A DNA stretch of 64,000 nucleotides from Liquidambar formosana (lineage: Eukaryota; Streptophyta; Magnoliopsida; Saxifragales; Altingiaceae). The DNA lies in assembly GCA_039720395.1 (NCBI GenBank), contig CM077832.1, forward strand, positions 11,115,967-11,179,966. The letters run 5' to 3'. Below the pieces are notes generated by a model. The model saw only the letters and a program-made list of their open reading frames with translations, searched no databases and had not been told where the DNA came from. Both the position numbers and the translations under genes were made by a program. Below are positions 33,560 to 47,300 of this stretch, in pieces; the stretch's first letter is position 1, and each line of letters begins with the position of its first letter.

Positions 33560-35714
33560 ACCTTAAATAATTAAAGTTACAACCCTAATTTAATTACAAT
33601 TACATTAACCCAATAGAAAACCAACTTAATTACATATTCCTTCCCATGAAAATACATTCATAAATAACAAAATAAAATTTCCGATAAGAGCATCTTTCGC
33701 CTATAATAGCATAAACCAATTCCCTGGATTATCTGAGAAACATTTAAAATAATAGCGTGAGTCCGACGACTCAGTAGATACAATTTAACATAGTAAACTA
33801 AAGCGATAATATAAATAAAATCCAATTATATCATTTAAATCAAAATATACTAACCGAGTATATTAAAAGAAAATCCAAATAAAGTTATAATCCATAATTT
33901 AATGTAAATAATGCATAATATCCAATGCATGTGACTCATGTACAATTTAAATTAATTCCATCAATTACCAACCACTCACGCAGGAGTCTTCGCGCGGAAA
34001 CAGAGGATTTAAACCTAACCTCCAAGAGGACAACACTACACCCTTGCAACTGTGCAAGGATGGAAAGTAGCCTTTTCTTTGGAAACACAAGGGTTCCTAC
34101 CTGGAACCGGAAAGTACCCGAATTCGGGAGCACAATTGTCATCCCTGCTTAGGACCGCAAGCAACCTAGGACCAAAGGAAAGGAAAACACCACAAAGTCC
34201 CTTGACTGCAAGTAGTCCAATTCCAATGACTCCTTTTGTGAGGACCCAAGGCTTAATTCATGAGAATTTTGGGTTAGGATGTGCTGAGGTATGCTTTAGG
34301 GAGGTACACACCTCTTTTTGTGCATATTGAGTGATTTGGTCGACTGTAGATTGTCATAGTCGACTATAACACAGACAGAAGGCTACGAGCGATTTGGTCG
34401 ACTATAACGACATATAGTTGACTATATTACAAACAGAATGTCACGATACTATTCCTTGGGGAGTTTTGGTGGACTACTTCCTGTTTGGTTCGACCATAAC
34501 GCACGAATTTCAACTTAAGAACTAGATTTTTTATGGGATGTAAATACCATTTTACCCCTCACTTATGCTTCCTTTAAAACCTGAATTCTAGAGGGTTCTC
34601 ACCCATTCCTCAACCAATAGAGAGAGAGAGAGAGAGAGAGAGAAAAAGAGAGGAAGAAAGGAGAAGGGGCAAAGGCTCGTCGAAGCACGGCAGCCTCGAT
34701 CTGACGCCAGCGAGCCCTAGATCTAGCGTATTTTGGCCCGATCTACGCATGTATGGTTGTGGATTTGCATTTCTTCACTCTATTTTTGAGGTAGGGGCAT
34801 TTTCTCATCTTAAACCATTGATGCATGGGGGTTTTTTTTTTGGGTTTAAATCATGTAAAAACACATGTATTTGGTATTCTTTGCATAAATATCATGCGTG
34901 TGGACACATTTTTATGGGTTTTGATAAATTTTGGAAATCTAGGGTTATGTATTATACCCTATTTGGTTATATGCAAATTATAATTCAAATCTTCACATGA
35001 TTTGGGGTACAATGGGTTGATTTTTTATAACCTATTGGGTTAAATGTTTACAATCCAAATATTGGGGATCACTTTTATATACATGTTTTTGAAACCATAT
35101 TTTGAAAAATGGTTGGAGAATAACCATGATTTATAGAATTATTTCATATAGTTTTCAAAGCACAAACCTATTATGTGGTTTTTGGAAAAATTATATATAT
35201 AATTTTCCGGAATTATGTGAGAATTATGGAATTGATAATGAACAGACAAATGGTGATGATATGGATGTGATGATAAGGGGTACTTTCCAGTCATAACGAC
35301 CGTAGTGTTCCCGAAATGAGGTTACTTTCTGGATCCATGTAGGATTCATAGTGTTTCCTCTTAAGGTTACTTTCTGGACCCAGATAGGGATCCATAGTGT
35401 TTCCTCTTATTTCCGCGCATGAAGGCCCCGCATGACCTGGGGAGGATTTATCAGTTTGAAAGACTGATGTTATAGATTGCTAGATATGGTGGATAATGAT
35501 TATTGGCTTATAAGGCCGTGATATGATATCAAAAAAATGATGGATAATTCATTAGTAAAATGATGATTTTGATAACCTCTTTAATAAGGAAAAAGGGGAG
35601 TTGGTATTAAATGATTTAACTTTCGCAGTTTATTTCATTATACCTGTATCAATTTTATATACTGGAAATTTATATCGCAAACTAATAATGGTTTTGCAGG
35701 GATTCTTTCAAAAG

Positions 35715-35755
<41 letters not shown>

Positions 35756-38068
35756 TATGGTTTTGAAAACCTCGAATTATTTTTGGGAAAATGTTTTCCT
35801 ACTAAGCATATAGCTCATACCCCCACAGTTTTTCTTGCAGGTCATATTTTCAAAATAAACTTGACCTGGTTTTTGGGAAGCACATCAGCATGCTTGCACC
35901 CATATAGAGAAATCATTGTATTTTTATTTGAATGAAAGCTTAGGCATGTATTAATTTTAATTCATGGCCTGTAATAATTAACTTGTAGTGAGGTGGACTT
36001 AATAGGACCCATGTGGCTATGATGCAGTCTTTAATTTATTTATTTCGATTTATTGTGTGGATGGCTAGAAATGATTATAAATGTGTTTTCTACAGGTTTT
36101 ATGATTAGTCGATAACTTGGTATGTCCTATTTACAGACGGGACCATGCTGGATTTTATATAAAAAAAATGTTTTTAAAAGAATTATTTTTATTAAACATC
36201 CACCAAATTGGCTTTAAAATTGATTTTCTTACTATATAACTAACAGCTCCCATTTCAGGTTGTTACACCTTTTATGCAATACTTTTACCCAGTATTCATT
36301 AAGTCTATTTAATGCATGATTATACCCAACATGCAATGTAGTAAACTATAAAATGATTTTTAAACAAAATCATCTCCAAAATATGCTATATAACCCATAA
36401 TCAAATAACCTTATAATTGAAAGCATCAATTAAATATGGAAATTAACCATAAAATTCATACATCTATATTCCATAGAGTGTATAAAGTAAACCAAGCTCA
36501 TAAATAAATATAATTCCCTAATTTATGTTATCAATTACCCAAAATTTCCATTTCAAGATTTATTCCATAAATCATCTATATATACATATTTTAAGTCCAA
36601 GTATACCAAATACTATGATAATATATACCATATTATCATGTTAATAGTTTAAACCTATGTAAATTGCACCTACTTCAATCCAAATGCGTGGAAAAATGTA
36701 ACCTTTGATGTTGTGGGTATGAAATCCAAGCCCCACGATGCACATGCAAACTCCTAATCTAAGCCCAAGCTCCCAAATGACTTGGTTGATGAAGATAATA
36801 GAGGTACCAACTCCAAATCACCATCAAAACTCCCCAGTATGCATGAATAAACCCAAAAATGTAAGAATGAGATGATATCCCAAAATAAATTACAAATCCT
36901 AGCTCCAAAATGTGAGAAAATACCTCTAAAAATGCAAAAGAGTTGGTGAGGATGAAAATCCATGCTAAAACCCATGAAATATAAGCTCACGCCACCATGA
37001 GCAAGCTCCAAGCTTCACCAAGAAGTTGGAAAAGATGAATCCAACCATAATAATGCATTCCCGAGTATCAAAGTGAGGTAAGAGAGTGAAAAACCCAAAT
37101 CCACAACCATACACGCGTAGATCGAGCCAAAATACGCTAGATCCGAGCTCGCCGGTGTAGGATCGAGGTCACCATGCTCCAGCGAGCCACCGTCGAGCCT
37201 TCACCCCCTTTCTCCTTCTGTTCTTCTTCTCTCTCTCAGGGGTACAAAAATCATGGTGGAAGGGTTATAAATAAACCCAGGGGTACATGCGTTATTTGAC
37301 TCATCTAAAAAAAAAAAATTGCATTTCTGTCATACCCCGATCGATCGATCGAGGTCTGAGGCCCGATCGATCGACGTCTGAGGCCAGATCAATCGAACCA
37401 TGGTAGTGTCAAAATGGCTTATCTCTTGCACCTCCAATTGATCGGCCTCAAGGCCCGATCAATCGGCCCATACCAGAAATACCCAATAACAAATGCCAAT
37501 GAGTCTAAACCTCTATAGCATAGACCAGTACCTTATTTTCATTAAAAAAACATTTAAGTAATTACTTTAAGTTATTTAATGAAAATAAGCAAATAACCCC
37601 CTATTTTAATCCAAATAAAATATCAGAAAAATCAAATTCCAAGTATATCAAAATCTTATTTTCAAGTTTTAGTACAAACTCCATCTCCTGACAAATTTTT
37701 CAAAAACAAACTTATGAGGAAACTGATCGAAACGTGATAATAAAATCCCATAAAATCACAGATGTTTTATAATATTATAAACTTCCATTACCGCCAAAAA
37801 TTATCTTTAAAAACTAAGTTTTACGAAAATTTATTTTTCCCCCAACATTTAGCCAAATTTCAGCAGCTTAAACCCTTAAGTTGCAGATAAGGCCAAAAGC
37901 ACACTTAAAATACTCGATGCATAAAAACAAATATCAAAACACATCCAACATCATAATATCATACACATGCATTATCCACACATGAGGTTATCCGACAAAT
38001 CATGGGATTAACTATGTTAACCATAGATTAAACCCTTAATACCCTATTTAAAAATTACGGGTGTTACA
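33560..38068 (-). mobile_element. Reverse-oriented chromovirus (Tekay-like) LTR, interrupted
   Basis: Read on the minus strand it starts TGTAACACCCGTAATTTT at 38068 and passes a CGATCGATCG cluster (37340-37370). It then has a block (37080-37200) matching the plus-strand solo LTR around 34690-34770, and the phrase CTGAGTCGTCGGACTCACG (complement of 33756-33774) common in Tekay LTRs. It is interrupted by the solo LTR at 34237-36267. The lower edge is uncertain, and I could not find a matching target duplication for CGAAC (38069-38073). Confidence 0.55.
34237..36267 (+). mobile_element. Solo LTR, chromovirus (Tekay-like)
   Basis: A 2031-bp sequence from TGTGAGGACC to GGTTGTTACA, flanked by the perfect 5-bp duplication CCTTT (34232-34236 and 36268-36272). 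No internal region, hence a solo LTR. It contains a cluster of GGTCGACTATAAC-like repeats (34340-34440), a GA run (34620-34642) and a TA/CA run (35716-35754). It sits inside the reverse-oriented LTR and is therefore younger. Confidence 0.9.
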
Positions 38069-38074
38069 CGAACC

Positions 38075-38334
38075 TAACATGGTTAATTGGAATCAATTAA
38101 TCTAGGGACAGATGAATTGCCAAGGATTATTAAAATTGGGATAACTCTCTCACCAGTTGAAAAAGAGAAATTGATAATACTCCTAAAAGCCAATATAGAG
38201 GCCTTTGTAAGACATGCCCGGCATTGATCCAGATATTGTATAGCACCATATTCCCACTAATCCCACTAAAAAGCCTATAAAACAGAAATTGAGAAGATTA
38301 AAACCTGAATGGGCTTTGAAAGTAAAAGAAGAGG
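38075..38334 (+). pseudogene. Ty3/gypsy pol fragment (start of reverse transcriptase)
   Basis: With one frameshift and a stop the fragment reads GITLSPVEKEKLIILLKANI, then DMPGIDPDIV, stop, HHIPTNPTKKPIKQKLRRLK and PEWALKVKEE. This is the conserved lead-in to the reverse transcriptase of Tat/Ogre-type gypsy elements (MPGIDP...PVKQK.RR). It fits as internal sequence of the element whose 5' LTR is at 30060. The catalytic YXDD region is absent because a reversed LTR starts at 38335. Confidence 0.75.
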
Positions 38335-40250
38335 TGTGAACCCGGGAAAGTGGCCTACATTAGGAAAATCGAAAAGGAAAGGGAGTCGCCACCTCATTTT
38401 TTAAGGAAACAAGGAAAACTCTAAAAATGTTTAAAAATGGTAAGGCAAAAGATTTTTTTGAAAAGCTAAAGATTGTGAATTCGGAAGCTAAGTTACAATA
38501 TGGGCAAAGCTTATAGGCACCCATATCGCCCTATTTGGCCTCTTTATTTCATTGGGCTAAATCAAAGTCTTAATCATGCAAGAATCATTCAATTATCATC
38601 ACAAGACAGCATGCATATCATCCATTTATCCATCCACATAAGCAAATAAATAAAAGAAAAAGAGAAAAGAGAAAAGGGAGAGAAGAAAACCTAGGATACT
38701 TAGTATCCTAGGACGGACTTGAACCTCAAAGTGAGCGCCTACGTACCATGTATGGAAGTACATGGATCAAAGTCCACGTAATTTGAATGGGAATAGGGTT
38801 ATAACCTAATAAAGGCTTATGATAAACCCTAAGTTTCCTTCCATAAAATAAAAGAGTTTCCAAAGATAAATAATTCTCAAAAGATCTTTAGAAAATATGG
38901 TATTTCAATAAAGATAGAAACGTTTTATTTAAAAGGAATCTTTTATGTAAGGAAACTATAGAATCTACCATATCCCCCTATTAGGAAATAACCCTGGGAG
39001 GGAGAAGGGAAAGCTTAAGGAAAGAAAATGAGGTATTTTTCATACCCATCACACTTACTATATACAATATCAACCTGTCAAAATAATCACCATATTTCAT
39101 AAGGTAATTACCCTATTTGCAAGATCTCTTTTTGCAATAGCCAAAATAATCACCCCACTTTGATGGAGTAATTGCACCTGCCAAACTTATGCCCCACTTT
39201 CTATGGGATTTGTACCTGCCAAAGTTACTTGCAATTTGCATGCAATATCCACTAAAGATAACAACTAACCAATCCAATTTTCAACCAAGCAATTATCATA
39301 CTTTCAAATAGGCTATCATATGCTCAAAATACCACCACAATAATAATAAACAATCTGGAAAAATTGAAATAAGGCTTAAAATCATCCATAAATGATGTAA
39401 ACAACAAGAATCATAGACTAATAGGAACCTTAGCACAACCCTATATGCAATGACTCAACTAATATGCATAAAAACTAACAATAACATGTTAAAATCTACC
39501 AATAATCATGAGAACATTCAATAATATCAATAAACATGATAAAAAAGTCTATTCCAATCAAAAAGCTAACATTTTATGTAAACTATGAAAAAAGGCCTTC
39601 CTACGGCGAGCTTTCTTAAGCAAAACTATCCTAAGATAATTTCACATAAAAACCTCATTATGGAGAGGTGCAATTATCATATCCTACATAAAATATATAT
39701 CTTATAACACAATAGAAGTGATTTCATGTTTAAACACATCACAGAAAGCTCTCATGCAAAAACCCTGCATGACAAAAAGGATAATTATCCTCCGAAAAGG
39801 ATAATGTCTCCAAGACCTTAAGAAATTAACTATATGCATGTAACAAACACTATAGTTATTCTACATGTATCACATATATAACAACCATGAAGAAAAATTA
39901 GTGAAGAACCCTAACCTAACATGCTATATGAAACTTAATCAAAACAAGGATAATAGAAACCTTAGAATCACAATTATGGATTAAACCACATGCAACAACC
40001 CTAAGGCATACTAAACTAATCATGAATAACATTTAAATCATGCATATTAATTTGACGAACTCTCCTTCAAGGCCTTCAAGCAAAACTCCAACTCTCCTTT
40101 GGTAGTCTCTCTCTTATTCTCTCTCAGAAATTAGGTTTAATATATAAAAGTGGCTCCCCTAATGCTAAAACATAGTGAGGTATTTACAGGGTTTAGGCCT
40201 CCTAAACCAATGGTTAATTGGGATTAAAACCCTAAATATCAATGAAAGAG
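38335..40250 (-). mobile_element. Reverse-oriented Tat/Ogre-like LTR (3' part)
   Basis: Its minus strand ends ...CCGGGTTCACA at 38335 and matches the last 2 kb of the LTR at 30060. Shared landmarks are CTAGGATACTTAGTATCCTAG (complement region near 38691), TACGTACCATGTATGG and AAACCAATGGTTAA (near 40200). It was inserted into, or recombined onto, the pol fragment. Its upper edge is unclear; similarity fades between 40200 and 40350. Confidence 0.6.
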
Positions 40251-40565
40251 TCATTAAATTTATCAATACTTGTCCACTGAGCCTTAATAACCCTTACCTG
40301 CCCCAATTTGCAAATTGCTTGACAACATTAAAACACCCCAAAAGAAATAGCAAATGTAGCTGCATAAGCAAAAATATTAAATCTACCAACAACAGTACCA
40401 TTTCTTGCACCATTGATATGAAGAAAAAAAATTTTGACGTTCTGACTTAAAGGTATTTAGAAGCATCTACTAAGTTTTCTAGCAAGAGAGTTAGGAATTG
40501 CATCTGAGGCATGTAATATGTTAATATGCATTTGCAAAAGCCATGAAGTCAATAGAAACAAATGG

Positions 40566-40581
40566 ATTTATAAAGAATCTT
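40566..40581. repeat. Target-site duplication, left copy, of the LINE
   Basis: ATTTATAAAGAATCTT occurs here and again at 49107-49122, exactly bordering the LINE. A 16-bp perfect direct repeat is the usual mark of target-primed reverse transcription. Confidence 0.9.
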
Positions 40582-40685
40582 CTTTTTTTTTCTTTTTTTT
40601 TTTAATAAGGTAAATATGTATTGATGAACAAAAAAGGCATAGCCCATGTACATAAGCCATATACAAAAACTAATTACACATCCCT

Positions 40686-43600
40686 CTAAAGCTTAAAGGT
40701 ATCCACAAAATTAACAAAAGAAAGATTACGAGTATTGGTGTGACTAGAATACCACAAGAATAAATAATTAACTAAAAGAAGACTTGAGGTCAATGATAGA
40801 CTTCTCAACCCATCAAAAGTTCTAGCATTTCTTTGCCTCCAATGCACCACAAAATAGCATGCGGAGCCATATACCAAATCACTTTTGCATTTTTATTCCC
40901 CTTTTAAACCACCAACCTGCCAAAAGGTCGTAGGTAGAAGAAGGAAGCACCCAATGGACTCCGAACATATTGAATAAAAGCATCCAAATACCCCTAGCCT
41001 CAAAACAATGAATAAAGAGATGATCCTACCGATTCCGTGTCTTGTTTACAAAGTACACATCTATTCGGCACATACCACCCTTTTCTAGTAAGATTGTCCA
41101 AAATCAAACACTTATCACTACCCACCAACCAACAAAAAAAGGCAACTTTAGTAGGAACTGAGGATATCCATATGACTTTAGCCGAAAGAAAAAAATTCCC
41201 TAAAGGTCTTAAATAATTGTAGAAAGATTTTATGGAGAATAACCCTTTAGAATCCTTACACCAAACCAAGGAATCATTCTCACCCACCAAAATCTTATTC
41301 TCGTAAAGAACTTGAAAAAAAGCCAACACTTCCTCCAATTCCCAATCATTAAAGTGACGAATAAAAAGAACATTCCAATGACGAGTACCAACTTCCCCTT
41401 CCAAGCAATTCCATAACCAAAACTTTGTTGTTAGAAGCAATAGAGAATAAAGAGGGAAATTCCACCATAAGAGGCGAATTGGAATACCACAAGTCTTTCT
41501 AAAATTTTACCCTACTTCCATCACCAACCTTAAACCCAACCTCTTTAATAAATTCACTAAAACCTTGCATTATTACCTTCCAAAGACCCACACCATGAGG
41601 ACCATTAACATCATTAGACCACCAACCCTCACTAGAGATACCATACTTCCAAATGATAACATCCCGCCACAAACCTTGGACACCCGTACCAAATCTCCAA
41701 AGCCATTTACCCATGAGAGCTTGATTAATAGGAACAATTGAATCTAACCCCCAAACCTCCCATATATTTTGGAAGGCAAACGGTACTCCAATCAACAAGA
41801 TGAAATTTCCGAACACCTCCTACTCCATTCCATAAAAAGTCCCTTTGAAGTTTTTCAATCCTTAAAGCTACGGACTTGGGAATTTTATGGAATGGACATG
41901 AAATAAATGGGAATGGAAGATAAAACACTATGTATGAGTGTTAGCTTACCACCTTTAGAAAGATACCCTTTTTTCCACCCACCAATTCTTCTTTCAATTT
42001 TCTCAATGACTAGGGTCCCAAACTTTAGGATCTTTGAAGCGAGCCCCCAAAGGGAGTCCTAAGTAAGTCGCCGGTAATTTCCCAACTTTACAACTCAAGA
42101 TAGTAGCAAGATTATCCATATTACCAACATTACCCACCGGAATAAGAATGGTTTTCCCGAGATTGACTTTTAGCCCGGACACCGCTTCAAAAGAAAGAAG
42201 AATAACCCTCAAATTTGGCATATGTTCCTCCTCCAAACCACAAAAGATTAAAGCATCATCGGCAAAAAGTAAATGGAAAACCTTGCTCATTCCAAACCGA
42301 CCATCACCTACTACAAAACCATCTAATAAATTTGCATCCATAGCTTTGGAAATATAATTACCCAATACTTCCATAGCCAAAATGAATAAAAAAGGAGAGA
42401 GAAGGTCCCCTTGACGAATCCTTCTAGAGCTTTGAAAAAAAACATAGGGGGTCCCATTCACCAAAACCAAATAAAAAGTGGTAGATATACACTAAGTAAT
42501 CCACTTACGCCATTTCACCCCAAAACCCATCCTCCCTAAGTAGATAAATGAGAAAACACCAATTTACATGGTCATATGCTTTCTCCAAATAAATCTTTGC
42601 CAAAATACTTGGATTCTCACTTTTTAGTCTAGAATCCACACATTCATTTGCCACAAGAGCCTCATCTACCTTTTGTCTTACACTAATCAAAGCAAATTGT
42701 GAAGGAGAGATGAGCTTCCCAATAACTTTAGTAAGTCTCAAAGCCAACACCTTAGCAATAATTTTGTATGCGCTCCCAATTAAAGAAATAGGACGAAAAT
42801 CACGTACAGCCACCATCTTCTCCCCTTCTTAGGAATGAGAGCAATAAAGGTAACATTGAGACTATTTTCAATCTTTGCTCTTGCAAAAAATTCTTAAATA
42901 CTTTCATTAAATCCTCTTTAATAACCCTTCCAACATTTGTGAAAAAATGCAATAGAAATACCATTCGAGCCGGGGGCTTTATCACCACACAAAGAATTAA
43001 GAGCTTCCAAAACCTCCATTTCATCAAATTCTCTATCCAACCAATCGGCTTCCTCAAGATCAAGAGACTTAAAAGCCATGTCATCGGTGAGAGGTCTCCA
43101 ATCCTCCTCCTCATAGAAAAGACTCTCATAAAAGTTAACAATTTATTTAGAAAAAATGTCCTCATCATCCACAAGTGACCTATTCACCAATAATTTCCCA
43201 ATGTAATTACCCCTCTTATGAGCATTAGCCACTCTATAAAAGAACTTGGTGTTTTATCGCCTTCCTTAAGCCACGAAACTCTAGATTTTTTACGCCAACT
43301 AATCTCTTCCAATCAGGCTAATCTAGCAAATTCCGCTTTAGCCTCCATCTAACTAGCTTTCTCTTCAACAATTCCAACCGCCCTTCCTTCTCATTAAAAA
43401 AAAAAAAAAGAATAATGTCCAAAACCCTATCTTTGGATTCTTTAATATTACCGAACACTTCCTTGTTCCATACTTTCAAACTTTCCCTAAAAGCTTTTAA
43501 TTTCTAAGCAAACACAAAGTTAGGGGAACCGAAGAAGGAATAAGAACCCCACCAATCATTCACTAGATCAACAAAACCTTCCTCCTCAAGCCACATGTTC

Positions 43601-44342
43601 TCAAACTAGAAAGGACCTCTAGCCATTCTCATGCCTTCACTATTAAGTAATAATGGAATGTGATAAAAAAGTGGCCTAGGAGAGCAGATTGTGTAACTCT
43701 AGAGAAATGCTCTTCCCATGAAGGCGAAAAGAGAAATCTATCCAATCTTGAAAGACTAGGGATGTCACAATTATTCAACCAAGTGAACCAACCCCCATTT
43801 ATAGGAGGGTCAATTAATTCATTTGACTCCACAAAATCCGAAAATAACCAGCATAGCCGAAGAAAGATGCTCCCCACCTTTTTTCTCATTAAGAAAACAC
43901 ATAACATTGAAATCTCCCGCCACACACCATGGGAGAGCTCACTTAGAATAAAAACTTTCCAATTTTAGCCAACAAGATGGTCTAAGGTGATCATCATTAG
44001 GGCCATATACCCTGTAAAAATTTATTGGCAGCTATCATCCATATTCTTAAAAACATAATAAGCATAAAACAAACCAATACCTTCATCTATTTTAGAAATT
44101 ACCCTGCTATCCCACATAGTTAACAACCCCCGCTCTGGATGTGCCTTGGGCTCCCACCTCAATCCAATTAACATGATTACCCACCCACAGTTCTCTGATA
44201 ATATTTCTGTCTATAACTTCAATTTTTGTTTCTTGAAATACCACAACATCCCTTTTCCATTTCTTTAAAGCAGAATTGATCCTCTTTCTTCACTTTCTAC
44301 TGTTCAACCTCTAACATTCCAACAAATAATTCGTAACTTCAT
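40686..44342 (-). pseudogene. LINE ORF2 (endonuclease, reverse transcriptase, zf-RVT), degenerate
   Basis: Starts at the ATG 44340-44342, overlapping the ORF1 stop as ATGA. MKLRIICWNVRG and VVVFQETK mark the endonuclease start; RPISLIGSAYKIIAKVLALR, a QGDLLSPFLFILAMEVL block and FADDALIF (with the catalytic DD) mark the reverse transcriptase between about 42820 and 42000. A zinc-binding zf-RVT region follows (TKVAFFCWLVGSDKCLILDN; C..C pair in NRCVLCK) near 41000-41170. A C-terminal segment ends with a stop at 40686. Several stops and frameshifts interrupt it, for example at 44300, 43175, 42490 and 41930. This is the copy-making protein of the LINE and no longer translatable as a whole. Confidence 0.85.
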
Positions 44343-47300
44343 AAAGAAACTAAATCCCAGATTAAATTCACCCCACCTGCCACTGGTGTAGCTTCAGGAC
44401 CTTCTCTACCCTCATAATTAATAGACCATTCCAACTTTTTCAATTCCCTTTTCCTCCTCTCAATTGGACTAACCAGCTTCTTCCTCGAAGATAATGATCT
44501 TCTTAATCTCCAACTTTTTTCAATAGAAGAAAACAATGAGACTACTTCATCTTCATGACCCCCATAAGAGGTACCCAAGAACCTACTCAGGCATTTAACT
44601 TTAAACTTCACCCAATCTGAAATTTCTACATCACTCGTACCCCTATATTCAAGTAAAAGGCACTCGTCTGCACCTTCCCTGTTAAAGACATCATACCCAG
44701 GTTTAAGAGAGTTAATCGAAAGGCATGCAATAGGATCTGAAAAATCAATACCTGAAGAAATTCTATTCTCGCATTCAAAATCACTACCGGATTCAATATT
44801 CCTCGTATCACACTCCAACTGATCTTCCCCAGTTGCCATGCTCCGACTATCACAGTTTGCAACACCGTCGGTAACCTGGTTAGCAACCTCACTTACCACC
44901 ACGATCGGAAGATATCCTCCAGTTTGAGCCTTACACTCTTTGCAAAACTCGTCATCACTATCGCCCTCACTAGCGCCATTAGACCTCACATCCCTACAAA
45001 CTTCTTCAGATTCTGTCTGAAGAATAACAGGAGAGGTCGTCTTATAAGGAAGGCAAATAGGGCCATAAAACGAACCTTCCTTATGGAGCCTATGTTCCAG
45101 CCCAGTAGGCCCAATTGCCCTTTTTACACAAGATGAAGATGGGTATTCACATTAAAGAGGCGGCTGGGTTGTCAACCCATCCTAACTAGCACATTGGGCT
45201 AAGCCCATTTCCCTATCCCATTGCTCTTCACGTGGGAAGCAGACCCCCTTCTGCCCAAAGCTATCGCGTGCAACACCATCCCCCTCCTTATCCTTCAGTT
45301 TTATAGAATTTAAATTCCTCTCACCGACCACCGTATAAACATCCATCCCCTTTTTGCCACATGCCCTCTCACAACGAACATCCTCCACTCTCCTCCACTA
45401 CACGTGATTACTCACCCATCGTCTACCTCGCGTTTGGTGTTCGGCTTCTTGAAGTCTGTTGACGTTCCTCTCACAAACTTCAATCGTGGTATGTTTCCCC
45501 TTCAATCTAGCTCTATAAACAATCATGTGACCACCAGACTCAATATTTACCAGAACCAATTGTGGTTGAAGCTCTTCAATAACCTGCACCCTATAGCAAA
45601 CACTAAGCACAGAAATGTCAACAAAAAGGGGAATTATGCCATTCTGCTTAACCAAAACTCGAGCTCTATCCCATCTCTTTTCCCAATCTGGTTCCATACA
45701 TATATAACCACCACAAAAATCACCGATCATTTTGAACAGATCCAAACACCAAGCGTGAATCAGTTATCCCATAATTTGTATCCACCTCTAAACGTCGCCT
45801 TTCATTTCACCTGTGCATCCCACCTTGAAACCCCATCGATCAAGATGGAGTCGGACGTCCCTTTTAACCCGCTATCCTTCGTTCAGGACTCCAGAAGCTT
45901 CCACTTCATAGGATAGGCAAAACAACAGTAAGTCAACGCATAAATAATGGACTATTACTGTAATGCCCTACATTTTCGTAAACTATTAATTTATTTTTAA
46001 GTCTAAAATCTTAAGTTAAAATTTAATTCTATTAAACTAATTTTATAATACACTATTTGGGATAAAATATACTTGGATTAGGTAAACCTTGCAACCAAAC
46101 AGTATTACCCTAATTGGGTTAATATATAAGAATCCTTATCAGAAGATTTTATTTTTTTAACAAACCGTCAGAGTCACAAAGTGGTAGACTTGGAACCCTA
46201 GAAGACCCCTTCGTATTCCCCAACAATCTGCATATCAAGTGAGTACAATCTGAACCTTGCCTAAGTATGTGATGGGTTATATATATATATTATTATGGTT
46301 TAGAGAATGTATGAGGTAATTTAGTATTATTTATTTATTTTGTGCAATGATCAGTACTTGCACATAGCTTTATGGATGAGAGGTCTTGTCAGTTGTAGGA
46401 TATGGGGTTTAGTAATCTAATGCTTTGAAATTGGATGAATATAGAACATAGGTCACATACACCTTTAATGGAATATAATATAAAATTATTTATTTAGTAA
46501 AAGACATATATATTTACATGTTGACAGTACAAAGTGGGTTATAGAAGGAATTTTTATTGTTATAATTATTTTATATATATATCACTATAAAATAATAACC
46601 TCACCATTCTTATGAAACCTACTTTTTCCTTAGCTTTTGTACTACGGGATGTACCAGTACCATATATATATATATATATAGATATATATGTTTTGGTTGT
46701 ATGTAGTGTACTGTGTCCATACATGGTATAAGTTGGAATCTTGGCTGACAAAAAAAAAAAAAGAAGAGATGGGAGTTATTGTAAAGGAATATAATATGAT
46801 TATATATATAATGATTTGACCATGAGATGTATTAATGAGTAGGATCCTGTACACTTTGTATAGCCCTGTACACTTTCTATATAGGGTTAAAAATAAAAAT
46901 AAAAAAGAAAGGAAGAATGGACGGTACATAAGTGGGTGTTGGGTGGGAAGATAGCCAATAATCCTACGTGGTCACATATACAAACCCAATTGTGTACTAG
47001 TATATTTACGACTTTGAGTGTTGTATTTTCACTAGTTAAGTTGATTTCATATTTGCCTAATTTGACGAGCTTGACACAATTGACTATGTTGAGGGTCAAA
47101 CTAAATAAATTAAATCATTTATTAACTTAGACTATAATTTATTGATAGTAATATTAATTTTTGATCTTAGGTTTGAGCTAAGTATTGATAAATGGAGGCA
47201 TTTTACTTGGACTTTGACGTTACCACTTGAGGTAAGTGGGAGTATGACATGCCAATTTATTTATGATAAATGTTTTATTTGTTAAATAAATTATTTTCAC

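Noticed and set aside
34749..35000. Plus-strand open frame of 83 codons
   Set aside because: It lies within the solo LTR with defined ends; LTRs of this class carry chance open frames.
36754..37011. Minus-strand open frame of 85 codons
   Set aside because: It is the counterpart of the same LTR region in opposite orientation.
45404..45916. 170-codon plus-strand open frame
   Set aside because: It is the antisense of LINE ORF1, whose minus-strand translation has the expected family motifs.
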